Shown here piece by piece: positions 55,713 through 63,708 of a stretch of 64,000 nucleotides of DNA. The notes below the pieces were generated by a model. It saw only the letters and a list, made by a program, of their open reading frames with translations, was not told the origin of the DNA and did no database searches. Position 1 is the first letter of the stretch, and each line of letters begins with the position of its first letter. The stretch spans positions 124,001 through 188,000 of the forward strand of contig JAJFFT010000002.1 of NCBI GenBank assembly GCA_021776525.1. The letters are read 5' to 3'. This stretch comes from Robiginitomaculum sp. Lineage in GTDB: Bacteria > Pseudomonadota > Alphaproteobacteria > Caulobacterales > Maricaulaceae. The position numbers and the translations under genes were made by a program.

Positions 55713-57053
55713 TTGACCCTGCCTGAGCATATGCTGTGCGCTGATTTTATTGCACGGCTTGGGCCCCGGAAAATACAGAAATTCGTCCAGGGGCTATCGC
55801 CTGCGCAGATCAGGTATCTGACATGGCATTGGCCATTTTGGGCAAGGGGCAATCAATTGCCACCGCCTGGGGGTTGGAAAACCTGGTTGCTGATGGGCGG
55901 GCGCGGCAGCGGTAAAACCCGCGCTGGTGCCGAATGGATCAGGGCGCAAGTGGAAGGGCCCAGTCCGTTGGCGGGGCGGGGTTGCCATCGTGTGGCTCTG
56001 GTGGCGCCAACGCTGCTTGATGCGCGCGAAGTGATGATTGAGGGCGAATCCGGTGTGCGCCGGTGCAGCCCAGCATCGCATCGCCCAATATTTTCGGTTT
56101 CGCGGCGCCGGCTTGAATGGCCGAACGGTGCGGTGGCTTATGTTTTCTCGTCCGAGGATCCGGATTCGCTGCGAGGACCACAATTCGAAAGTGCCTGGTG
56201 TGATGAGTTTTGCAGCTGGACCCATGTAGAGCGCACGCGGGACATGCTGCGGTTTTCCCTGCGATTGGGACATCAGCCGCGCATGGTCGTGACGACTACG
56301 CCGCGGCCTATCATGCCTTTGCGTGAAATGCTGGCTGATCCACTAACGGTGACCAGTCGCGCGAAGACAGCGGACAACCGATTGCTTGCAAAAGCTTTCC
56401 TGACGGAGATTGAACACCGTTATGGCGGCACATTTCTGGGCCGTCAGGAATTGGATGGCGAATTAATCGAAGACCCTGTTGGGGCTTTGTGGGGCCGTCA
56501 TCAGGTCGCCAATGCCTTTGCCGCAGATGTGCCGGCGCTGGATCGCATTGTTGTTGCTGTTGACCCTCCGGCCAGTGTGGGGGCCGGGGCGGCCGAGTGC
56601 GGCATTGTTGTCGCCGGCATGCAAATGCGGTCCCAGTGTGCCCATGCTTGGGTGTTGGCGGATCGTTCGCTCCAGGGCGTACGTCCCGAAGCCTGGGCGC
56701 AGGCGGTGATGAAAGCCTATGAGGATTTTGATGCAGACCAGATTATTGCCGAGGCCAATCAGGGCGGGGAAATGGTCCGGACTGTTTTGGGGCTGGCCAA
56801 CCCGGATGCACCAATAAAACTGGTTCATGCAAGCAGAGGAAAGCATGTTCGTGCCACCCCGGTTGCGGCGCTTTACGAACAAAGGCGGGTGCACCATGCC
56901 GGTCGATTTACGATCCTAGAAGACCAGATGTGCACGTTTGGGGCATCGGGTTTTAAGGCAAAAAATAGCCCGGATCGTGTCGATGCGTTGGTCTGGGCGA
57001 TTACCGCACTGATCTTGGATTCAAAAAACGGGCCGCGTCTGCGCGCTTTATAA
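55713..57053 (+). CDS. GTA/phage terminase large subunit (g2)
   Basis: DNA-packaging motor of the GTA, 446 residues. TTG 55713 has GGAG 7-8 bases upstream; an in-frame ATG at 55731 is possible. ATPase: Walker A MGGRGSGKT (about 61-69), Walker B in SAWCDEFCSW. The C-terminal nuclease has IVVAVDPPASVG, then a DFDADQIIAEANQGGEMV block and SPDRVDALVWA. The stop overlaps the next gene's region. Confidence 0.94.
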   Translation: MTLPEHMLCADFIARLGPRKIQKFVQGLSPAQIRYLTWHWPFWARGNQLPPPGGWKTWLLMGGRGSGKTRAGAEWIRAQVEGPSPLAGRGCHRVALVAPTLLDAREVMIEGESGVRRCSPASHRPIFSVSRRRLEWPNGAVAYVFSSEDPDSLRGPQFESAWCDEFCSWTHVERTRDMLRFSLRLGHQPRMVVTTTPRPIMPLREMLADPLTVTSRAKTADNRLLAKAFLTEIEHRYGGTFLGRQELDGELIEDPVGALWGRHQVANAFAADVPALDRIVVAVDPPASVGAGAAECGIVVAGMQMRSQCAHAWVLADRSLQGVRPEAWAQAVMKAYEDFDADQIIAEANQGGEMVRTVLGLANPDAPIKLVHASRGKHVRATPVAALYEQRRVHHAGRFTILEDQMCTFGASGFKAKNSPDRVDALVWAITALILDSKNGPRLRAL

Positions 57054-57064
57054 TGAGGACATCA

Positions 57065-58222
57065 ATGTTTGAATTTGTTACCCGGATATTCTCTTCCTCT
57101 TTGGAAGAAAAATCCAGCGCTGCCCGAAAACTGGTGGCCTTGAACATGCAGGGCCAGGCGGCATGGACACCGCGCAATTACCTGGCTTTGGCGCAGGAAG
57201 GCTTTGCCCAAAACGCCATTGTCTATCGGTGTGTGCGGATGGTTTCCGAAGCCGCGGCATCGGTTGAGATGCAGTCAAAAAATAATATTATCAATGGATT
57301 GTTAAAAAAATCTAATGTCGATTGTGATTTCACAGAATTGCTTGAAGCGCATTTTGGTTTCCTGCTTTTATCTGGCAATGGCTATATTGAGACGGTTATT
57401 CTGGATGGTGTCCCGCGCGAGCTTTATGCGCTGAGGCCCGATCGTATGAAGGTCGTTGCCGGTACGGGTGGGCGGCCGGGAGGTTGGGAATACAGTGTTG
57501 GCGGACAGAAGGTAAAATACGAGCAATCGGCGCATTTAGAGCAAAGCCCAATTTTGCATATGCGTCTGTTTAACCCGGTTAATGACTATTACGGACAGAG
57601 CCCGTTGGAGGCCGCGGCCTTTGCTGTTGATATCCATAATGCCGGGGCAAAATGGAATAAGGCATTGCTCGATAATGCTGCGCGCCCATCCGGGGCTCTG
57701 GTCCTTTCTGCTTCGGCCGGGGACCGTCTCAGCGACGAACAGTTTGACCGCTTGAAAAATGAATTATCAGACGCGCATCAAGGCGTGCACAATGCCGGAC
57801 GGCCAATGCTGTTGGAAGGCGGGCTGGACTGGAAACCGATGTCTCATGCGCCTTCGGATATGGAGTTTTTGCAATCGCGGCACGCGGCGGCCCGTGAAAT
57901 TGCACTGGCCTTTGGGGTGCCGCCAATGTTGCTGGGCATTCCCGGCGACAACACATATGCCAATTATCGTGAAGCCAATTTGGCTTTTTGGCGCCAAACG
58001 GTTTTACCACTGGTCCGCAAAACTGCGCGAGCCTTCGAAAGCTGGCTTGGGCCGTGGGTTAGCGGCGATGCCTCAATTCAAATCAGTGAAGACAATATTC
58101 CGGCACTTTGCGAGGATGTGGGGGCGCGCTGGGATCGGGTTTCAAGGGCTGATTTCCTGTCTGACAAGGAAAAACGTGAACTTGTCGGCCTTTCAGGAGG
58201 CGGGGCAGGTGAGCCATTATGA
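57065..58222 (+). CDS. GTA/phage portal protein, HK97 type (g3)
   Basis: Dodecameric ring through which DNA enters the head, 385 residues from ATG 57065, which has GAGGA 6 bases upstream; ATG 57053 overlaps the terminase stop and is an alternative. Features: NAIVYRCVRMVSEAAASVE, GNGYIETVILDGVPRELYALRPDRM, FNPVNDYYGQSPLEAAAFA, GVPPMLLGIPGDNTYANYREANLAFW, all typical for HK97-type portals. Overlaps the next gene by 4 bp. Confidence 0.94.
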   Translation: MFEFVTRIFSSSLEEKSSAARKLVALNMQGQAAWTPRNYLALAQEGFAQNAIVYRCVRMVSEAAASVEMQSKNNIINGLLKKSNVDCDFTELLEAHFGFLLLSGNGYIETVILDGVPRELYALRPDRMKVVAGTGGRPGGWEYSVGGQKVKYEQSAHLEQSPILHMRLFNPVNDYYGQSPLEAAAFAVDIHNAGAKWNKALLDNAARPSGALVLSASAGDRLSDEQFDRLKNELSDAHQGVHNAGRPMLLEGGLDWKPMSHAPSDMEFLQSRHAAAREIALAFGVPPMLLGIPGDNTYANYREANLAFWRQTVLPLVRKTARAFESWLGPWVSGDASIQISEDNIPALCEDVGARWDRVSRADFLSDKEKRELVGLSGGGAGEPL

Positions 58223-58470
58223 TTGAACACGCAGAGTTTCCACCGCCAAAGGCTCTGGGCGGCCATATCAGTCTGGCTTTGATCCTGACTGTGATTTTGC
58301 AAAGCGCAGCGGCGCTTTTATGGGCGGGCGCGGCGGCTGAACGGATCAGCCAGTTGGAGCGGCGCACGGCCAATCAGGACGAGGTTGCCGAACGCCTGAC
58401 CCGCCTTGAAGAGCAAGTCAGTCAGGCACGGGCCTCGCTCGGCCGGATTGAGCAACGTCTCAGCCAATAG
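58219..58470 (+). CDS. Small GTA membrane/coiled-coil protein (g3.5-like)
   Basis: 83 residues, start inside the portal stop. One hydrophobic helix (ISLALILTVILQSAAALLWAG) followed by a charged coiled-coil (RISQLERRTANQDEVAERLTRLEEQV). It occupies the place of RcGTA g3.5. Function unknown. The short size and membrane helix suggest it is not a head component. Confidence 0.8.
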   Translation: MIEHAEFPPPKALGGHISLALILTVILQSAAALLWAGAAAERISQLERRTANQDEVAERLTRLEEQVSQARASLGRIEQRLSQ

Positions 58471-58500
58471 CACCCATTTTCTGGCCTGAAAGTTATCTAT

Positions 58501-58992
58501 ATGAACAATATTATTACAGATATGAAGCAAAATAATGACGCCCTCCATATTGAAGGCTACGCCTCATTGTTTGACCGGCAGGACCTGACCGCCGATCTGG
58601 TCCGCCGTGGGGCTTTTTCTGCTTCGTTGATCAGCCGTGGGTCAACAGGGATACGCATGTTATTTCAACATGATGCCAGCGAACCAATCGGTGTTTGGGA
58701 CGATATTCGAGAGGACCATATCGGCTTGAAAGTCAGGGGCCGGGTGTTTGTTGATGGGGCCATGGGGCGCACTGCGACGGCTTTGGTCGGGCGCGGCGCA
58801 ATTGATGGGCTTTCGATCGGGTTTCGGACCCGCCGGGCCAAAAAACATGCAAATTTTCGCGAACTTTTTGAAATTGAATTGTGGGAAGTGTCGATCGTGA
58901 CGTTTCCCATGCTGCCGCAGGCACGATTGCGCATTGCCACCAATGCGGACCGTGCCGCGACGCCCCCTGTGGCCGCATCATTGGCCCGTTAA
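58501..58992 (+). CDS. GTA prohead protease, HK97 family (g4)
   Basis: Serine protease that trims the capsid precursor, 163 residues. IEGYASLFDRQDLTADLVRRGAF, the His in MLFQHDASEPIGVWDDI and the Ser in GAIDGLSIGFRT are the expected catalytic residues, followed by ELWEVSIVTFPMLP. The separate gene directly before the capsid gene is the standard order. Confidence 0.94.
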   Translation: MNNIITDMKQNNDALHIEGYASLFDRQDLTADLVRRGAFSASLISRGSTGIRMLFQHDASEPIGVWDDIREDHIGLKVRGRVFVDGAMGRTATALVGRGAIDGLSIGFRTRRAKKHANFRELFEIELWEVSIVTFPMLPQARLRIATNADRAATPPVAASLAR

Positions 58993-59012
58993 TCTAGACC
59001 ATGAGGAATAAT

Positions 59013-60239
59013 GTGAAAAAAGAAAACAAGATGGCCGCTGCGCCGTCTTCGACGAGCCACGAGATTTATGAATTTCGCAGTGCGTTTGAGGCGTTTAAAG
59101 AGGCCAATGATCAAAGGTTGGAGCAGATTGAGAAAAAACAGTCTGTTGACGTGTTGAGCACTGATAAAGTTGACCGCATTGATCGCCGGTTGACCGAACA
59201 AAAAGCCGCACTGGACCGTATGAACCTGTATCAAAACCGCCCGGTTCTGGACGGCACAGCAACGGTCATGCCCAGTGAGAGCAAACAGGCCTGGGGGCAT
59301 TATATGCGCCATGGCGATGTCAGCCGTTTGATGGAATCCAAGCAATTGTCTATGGGGTCTGACCCCGATGGAGGGTTCGTTGCGCCAGATGAAACTGCAC
59401 AGCAGATAACCCGTTTGTTGCAGGTTTCGTCTCCAATGCGCCAAATTGCCGAAGTGCGCCAGGTTGGCTCCTCCAACTTCAAAAAACCGATCAGCCGGGG
59501 CGGTGCTTCGGTTGGCTGGACCAGCGAAACAGCGGCGCGGCCCGAAACCCAGACGCCAACGCTGGACCTGATTGCCTTTCCCGCAGCTGAACTATACGCC
59601 ATGCCGGCGGCCACACAGGCTCTGCTTGACGACAGCTTTGCTGATATTGACCAATGGCTGGCCACTGAAGTGCAAGATGTGTTTGCTGCGCAAGAAACGG
59701 CGGCTTTTGTGGCCGGTGACGGGGTGGGCAAACCCAAAGGCTTTCTGGCCTACACCAAAACGGCCGACGCAACCCAGCAATGGGGCGAGATTGGTTATGT
59801 GGCGTCCGGGGCCGCAGGCGGCTTTGCCGGAACCGACCCAATTGATGCGTTGATTGATCTGATTTACGCGCCAAAGGCGGTGTATCGGCCCAATGCTCGT
59901 TTTGTCATGAACCGCCGCACCGTTTCTGCGGTGCGCAAGTTCAAGGATGCGGATGGCAATTATATCTGGCAACCTGCAACACAGGCCGGGCAATCGTCGA
60001 CCTTGCTGGGTTATGCGGTCACCGAAATTGAAGACATGCCCGATATTGCCGCAGATGCCCATGCAATCGCCTTTGGTGATTTTACCCGTGGGTATCTGAT
60101 TGTTGATCGTGCCGGGGTTCGGGTGGTTCGCGATCCGTATTCCTCGAAACCGTTTGTGCTCTTTTACACAACCAAGAAAGTTGGCGGCGGTGTTCAGGAC
60201 TTTAACGCCATCAAGCTTCTGAAATTCGCCGTTAGCTAA
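59013..60239 (+). CDS. GTA major capsid protein, HK97 fold (g5)
   Basis: About 408 residues. GTG 59013 has GAGGA 5 bases before it; in-frame ATG 59001 has none. A coiled-coil delta/scaffold-like N-terminus (about 20-60, SAFEAFKEANDQRLEQIEKK) would be cut by the protease. The HK97 fold is shown by GGFVAPDETAQQI, ASVGWTSETAARPETQTP, DQWLATEVQDVFAAQETAAFVAGDG and the C-terminal GYLIVDRAGVRVVRDPYSSKPFV. Followed by a strong hairpin. Confidence 0.95.
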   Translation: MKKENKMAAAPSSTSHEIYEFRSAFEAFKEANDQRLEQIEKKQSVDVLSTDKVDRIDRRLTEQKAALDRMNLYQNRPVLDGTATVMPSESKQAWGHYMRHGDVSRLMESKQLSMGSDPDGGFVAPDETAQQITRLLQVSSPMRQIAEVRQVGSSNFKKPISRGGASVGWTSETAARPETQTPTLDLIAFPAAELYAMPAATQALLDDSFADIDQWLATEVQDVFAAQETAAFVAGDGVGKPKGFLAYTKTADATQQWGEIGYVASGAAGGFAGTDPIDALIDLIYAPKAVYRPNARFVMNRRTVSAVRKFKDADGNYIWQPATQAGQSSTLLGYAVTEIEDMPDIAADAHAIAFGDFTRGYLIVDRAGVRVVRDPYSSKPFVLFYTTKKVGGGVQDFNAIKLLKFAVS

Positions 60240-60262
60240 CCCCCCTGACGCTTTTGGCGAAC

Positions 60263-60307
60263 GCGGGCGGGCCTTTGATAACGCAAAGGTCCGCCTGCAC
60301 CTTTTTT
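60263..60307 (+). terminator. Rho-independent terminator inside the GTA operon, after the capsid gene
   Basis: 15-bp stem (60263-60277 with 60284-60298, two G-T pairs) around a 6-base loop, followed by ACC and six T. It lies 24 bases after the capsid stop and before the head-tail connector gene. Confidence 0.85.
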
Positions 60308-60332
60308 GACACTATAAATCACGGAGCTTGCC

Positions 60333-60890
60333 ATGCGTTTGCAAGTCCTGGTTCCGCCTGCGGTGGAACCGGTCAATCTGGCTGAAACCAAAGTATTTTT
60401 GCAGTTGGATTCGGACCACGAAGATATTCTGGTCGGTGAGTTGATCCGGACCGCTACGGACGTTGTCGAACAGGTGACGGGGCGGGCCTTAATCAACCGT
60501 ACGCTACGTCAGACGGTAAAGTCCTGGCCGGATAAGGGTGTCTTTACCTTGTACATGCGGCCGCTTGGACAGTTATTGCAAGTCCAGCATGTTGATGCGG
60601 ACGGGCTCGTCACTTTGGTCGAGCCAACGCTCTATTACAGCGACACCAATCAGGCACGGGTGATTGCGCTTTCCAGCTTCCCAAGGCCGGGTTTCCAGCA
60701 CCCGGCAGAGGCCTTGCAATTCGATTTTATGGCGGGTTATGGCGTCGATGCCACGGCCGTCCCGCCGTCCTTTCGCATGGCGATCTTGTTGATTATTCGC
60801 GACCTTTACGAGCATCGGGGCGAGGCAGGAAATACCTTGCCTTTACGGGCGCAGGCTTTATTGGCGCCGTTCACACAGGTGCGCTTGTAA
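60333..60890 (+). CDS. GTA head-tail connector protein, gp6-like (g6)
   Basis: 185 residues, preceded by CGGAGC. N-terminal EPVNLAETKVFLQLDSDHEDILVGELIRTA and TDVVEQVTGRALINRTLRQ fit the phage gp6-like/DUF head-tail connector family, with FRMAILLIIRDLYEHRG near the C-terminus. It joins the portal ring to the tail. Overlaps the next gene by one base. Confidence 0.9.
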   Translation: MRLQVLVPPAVEPVNLAETKVFLQLDSDHEDILVGELIRTATDVVEQVTGRALINRTLRQTVKSWPDKGVFTLYMRPLGQLLQVQHVDADGLVTLVEPTLYYSDTNQARVIALSSFPRPGFQHPAEALQFDFMAGYGVDATAVPPSFRMAILLIIRDLYEHRGEAGNTLPLRAQALLAPFTQVRL

Positions 60891-61210
60891 TGGCATTTGT
60901 CACGTTGACCGACCGAGTCATGGTGCAAATCCTTGTTATTGTTGCCGATAATGGAGGCGGGCAGGCGCGAATCTGGTCTGATTTTCGAGAAGTCTGGGCA
61001 CGTATCCAATGGGGCGGCGTTGGGCGGGATACACAAAACGGCGAGGTGGGGCTTCGCCGCAAGGCCACCATAACCTTGCGCTGGGCACCGGATTTACCAG
61101 ACCCCATGCGTCTGATCGCCGGGCAAAAAACACTCACGGTACTGAGCATGGCGCGTAGCAAGGTCGGCAGCGGCGCCTTTTTGGATATTGAGTGCGAGGA
61201 CACATTCTAA
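60890..61210 (+). CDS. GTA head closure protein (g7)
   Basis: 106 residues, start overlapping the connector stop. Beta-rich protein; RIWSDFREVWARIQWGGVGRDTQNGEVGLRRKATITLRW matches phage head closure proteins of the SPP1 gp16 type (quoted in part by family pattern: W-x-R-x-T-x-R-W). Stop overlaps the next start (TAATG). Confidence 0.85.
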   Translation: MAFVTLTDRVMVQILVIVADNGGGQARIWSDFREVWARIQWGGVGRDTQNGEVGLRRKATITLRWAPDLPDPMRLIAGQKTLTVLSMARSKVGSGAFLDIECEDTF

Positions 61211-61626
61211 TGAGCATAAACGCCCAATGGGCTTTGCAAACAGCGCTGTTGGCCATGTTGAACGCCAGCCCAGAGGTTACAGCCGCCTTTGGTTCTCCCT
61301 TGCGCCTCTACGATGATATTCCAGAACAGCCGGTCTTTCCCTTTGCCACTTTTGACCGGGCGAATGCCCGATCTGTGGAGGCAGATTTATCCGGCGCATT
61401 GGAACATCAGATAACCTTGAAAATCTGGTCCAAATATGGTGGTCGCCGCGAGGCGCTGAGCGGCTTGAATGCGCTGAGAACCGCCATTGATGCCGCATTA
61501 CTGTCTTTGACCGATCACCATCTGGTCGATGTCAGGGTCACATTCGCCGATGTTTTTCGTATCCGCAGCAGCCGTGTTTTTGAGGCGATCCTCAATTTAC
61601 GTGCTGTTACTGAACCCCTTGTTTAA
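61210..61626 (+). CDS. GTA DUF3168 tail-terminator-like protein (g8)
   Basis: 138 residues from ATG 61210, which has GAGGA 8 bases upstream (frame extends to 61192 inside the previous gene). WALQTALLAMLNASPEV, then LYDDIPEQPVFPF and HQITLKIWSKYGGRREAL are DUF3168 hallmarks. It caps the tail tube in related phages and the GTA. Confidence 0.88.
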   Translation: MSINAQWALQTALLAMLNASPEVTAAFGSPLRLYDDIPEQPVFPFATFDRANARSVEADLSGALEHQITLKIWSKYGGRREALSGLNALRTAIDAALLSLTDHHLVDVRVTFADVFRIRSSRVFEAILNLRAVTEPLV

Positions 61627-61646
61627 ACAAGCCTAAGGATCTGCAC

Positions 61647-62063
61647 ATGACTATGCAGCGTGGCAAGGACATCTTGCTCAAATTGGAAGAACCTGCGGGT
61701 TCCCCGGTATTTCTCACCATGGCCGGGTTACGGGCCCGCACTATTTCGTTGAACGCAAAAACCATTGATACGACCAATGCCGACAGCGCCGGCGAATGGC
61801 GCGAATTATTGCCAGGTGCCGGGGTGAAATCGCTTTCCGTATCTGGCTCTGGCGTGTTCACTGATTCAGCGGCAGATGAGGCCATTCGCAGCACGTTCTT
61901 CGCGCAAGATGCCCGGCGATGGCAAATGGTGATACCTGATTTTGGGATATTGGATGGTGTGATGCAAATCGCTGCCTTGGAATATGCCGGGGACTTTGAT
62001 GGCGAGGCTGTCTACAGTCTGACCCTCGCCTCGGCGGGCAATATCAGTTTCACACCATTATGA
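61647..62063 (+). CDS. GTA major tail protein (g9)
   Basis: 138 residues, start at 61647 (or ATG 61653). Tail-tube fold: RGKDILLKLEEPAGSPVFLTMAGL and TNADSAGEWRELLPGAGVKSLSVSGSGVFTD, then YSLTLASAG at the end. The IDTTNADSxGxWRE pattern is typical of GTA and TP901-1-like tail tube proteins. Overlaps g10 by 4 bp. Confidence 0.9.
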   Translation: MTMQRGKDILLKLEEPAGSPVFLTMAGLRARTISLNAKTIDTTNADSAGEWRELLPGAGVKSLSVSGSGVFTDSAADEAIRSTFFAQDARRWQMVIPDFGILDGVMQIAALEYAGDFDGEAVYSLTLASAGNISFTPL

Positions 62064-62365
62064 GCAGCCTTAACCGTGCCCGCGGGGAAACCAGCCTTTG
62101 CGTCAATGGCCAGGACTTCACCTTGTGTTTGACTTTGGGGGCCCTGGCGCAAATTGAAACGGCGCTGGAGACGCATAATCTGGATGCGTTGTCCGAACGC
62201 TTGCGCTGTCTGAGCGCCGTTGACGTCTTACACGTCTTACACGCCCTGTTAATGGGCGGTGGGAATGCTGTCTCCGAGGATGTATTGCGCACCGCCAAAA
62301 TTGACCCAACCGAAACGGCCAAGGCCATAGCCGCGGCATTTTCTCTCTCTATGCAGGGGACTTAA
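62060..62365 (+). CDS. GTA tail assembly family protein (g10)
   Basis: 101 residues, start in the g9 stop. RARGETSLCVNGQDFTLCLTLGALAQIE is the family pattern of GTA g10 (phage tail-assembly chaperone-like, gpG analogue). Ends 1 bp before the next gene. Confidence 0.85.
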   Translation: MSSLNRARGETSLCVNGQDFTLCLTLGALAQIETALETHNLDALSERLRCLSAVDVLHVLHALLMGGGNAVSEDVLRTAKIDPTETAKAIAAAFSLSMQGT

Positions 62366-62366
62366 T

Positions 62367-62552
62367 ATGTTGCCCTGGGGACAAATGCTGCGTGCTGCGT
62401 TAAGCGGTTTTGGCATCGCGCCATCTCAATTTTGGGCGTTGTCCTTGTTGGAGTGGCGAAGCCTGAACAGTGTTGATTCTACGCATGCGGACCGGTCCAC
62501 ACTTCGGGCGCTTATGCAACAGTTTCCCGACCTCACTCAGCAGGTGAAATAA
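62367..62552 (+). CDS. GTA phage tail assembly chaperone (g10.1)
   Basis: 61 residues. WGQMLRAALSGFGIAPSQFWALSLLEWRSL is the recognised pattern of this small GTA protein (rcc01693/DUF2376 type). It assists tape-measure folding; its stop overlaps the tape-measure start by one base. Confidence 0.85.
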   Translation: MLPWGQMLRAALSGFGIAPSQFWALSLLEWRSLNSVDSTHADRSTLRALMQQFPDLTQQVK

Positions 62553-63073
62553 TGGACACGACACAAAATTCAGATGCTTTAGAAAATGCCGGTAAGGCAC
62601 TGCAATCATTAGCGGAAAGGCCAGCAAAAAAAGCCGCGGATGCTATTGCAGACAGCTTTTCAATTGCCGGAAACAGTATTTCGCGAGAGCTGGAACGCGC
62701 CGCAAGATCGGGTGAATTTTCATTTCGCCGCATGGTTGATTCCATTTTGAATGATCTGGCCAGGGTTGCCATCAACAAAGTGATCGGCGGGGCCATTGGC
62801 AGCGTTCTGGGTCAGGCGGTTGGCGGCTTTGCGGGGGCGCGCGCAGATGGCGGACCGGTTTTGCCGGGCGGTGCTTATCTGGTGGGCGAACGTGGCCCAG
62901 AACTCTTCAAGCCCGCCAGCGCCGGCAGTATTGAAAATAACATTTCCAGCCCAGGAATTGTGGTCAATTTCAACCTTGGTGATGGGGCCAATATCGACTC
63001 ATTTAAACGCTCGCAAGGACAGATTTCTGCCGTCCTTGCCCGCGCTGTTGAAAACGGGAGGCGCCGCCTGTGA
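62552..63073 (+). CDS. Short GTA tail tape-measure protein (g11)
   Basis: 173 residues, starting in the previous stop. Helical N-terminal half; a Gly-rich IGGAIGSVLGQAVGGFAGARADGG segment; then GPVLPGGAYLVGERGPELFKPASAG, a motif common at the C-terminus of lambda-type and GTA tape-measure proteins. It is shorter than the about 220 residues of the Rhodobacter protein as I remember it, which would mean a short tail. Overlaps the next gene by 4 bp. Confidence 0.88.
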   Translation: MDTTQNSDALENAGKALQSLAERPAKKAADAIADSFSIAGNSISRELERAARSGEFSFRRMVDSILNDLARVAINKVIGGAIGSVLGQAVGGFAGARADGGPVLPGGAYLVGERGPELFKPASAGSIENNISSPGIVVNFNLGDGANIDSFKRSQGQISAVLARAVENGRRRL

Positions 63074-63708
63074 GTAATTTTCACGACATACGGTTTCCGC
63101 TGTCTGTCTCTTTTGCCTCTTCAGGGGGACCAGAAAGGCGAACAGAGATTATCCGACTGGCTTCGGGTGCCGAAGAACGTAATTCCCCATGGCAACATGC
63201 CAGACGGCGTTATGATGCCGGTCTGGGCGTGCGTTCTCTGGATGATGTGCACGACGTAATATCATTTTTTGAGGCCCGCCGCGGCCAGCTTTATGGGTTT
63301 CGTTGGAAAGATTTTACAGACTTCTCATCGGCCATACCATCGGCCATCCCGGCGGCTTCGGACCAGCCAATCGCAGTGGGCGACGGTCTAACAAGCGTTT
63401 TCGCCCTCTCTAAAACCTATGAAACCGGATCACATTCTTACACGCGGCCCATAACCAAACCCGTGCAAAACACGGTCGTGTTGGCGGTGGATGGCACAGC
63501 GCAACAAGAGAATATCGACTTTATTGTGGATTACATGCTGGGCACGGTCAATTTTATCGCCGATATTCCGGCCAATGGGGCCGTCATAACCGCAGGGTAT
63601 GAATTTGACGTGCCGGTACGTTTTGATACGTCTTTTCTCAGCATCACCCTCGATAGCTTTAAGGCTGGCGCAATGTCATCCATCCCGGTTATTGAGGTGA
63701 GGGTCTGA
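63070..63708 (+). CDS. GTA distal tail protein, DUF2460 (g12)
   Basis: 212 residues, GTG start overlapping g11. NFHDIRFPLSVSFASSGGPERRTEII, HARRRYDAGLGVRSLDDVHDVISFFEARRG and LYGFRWKDFTDF are the DUF2460 hallmarks. It forms the distal tail ring. Stop overlaps the next ATG (TGATG). Confidence 0.93.
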   Translation: MSNFHDIRFPLSVSFASSGGPERRTEIIRLASGAEERNSPWQHARRRYDAGLGVRSLDDVHDVISFFEARRGQLYGFRWKDFTDFSSAIPSAIPAASDQPIAVGDGLTSVFALSKTYETGSHSYTRPITKPVQNTVVLAVDGTAQQENIDFIVDYMLGTVNFIADIPANGAVITAGYEFDVPVRFDTSFLSITLDSFKAGAMSSIPVIEVRV

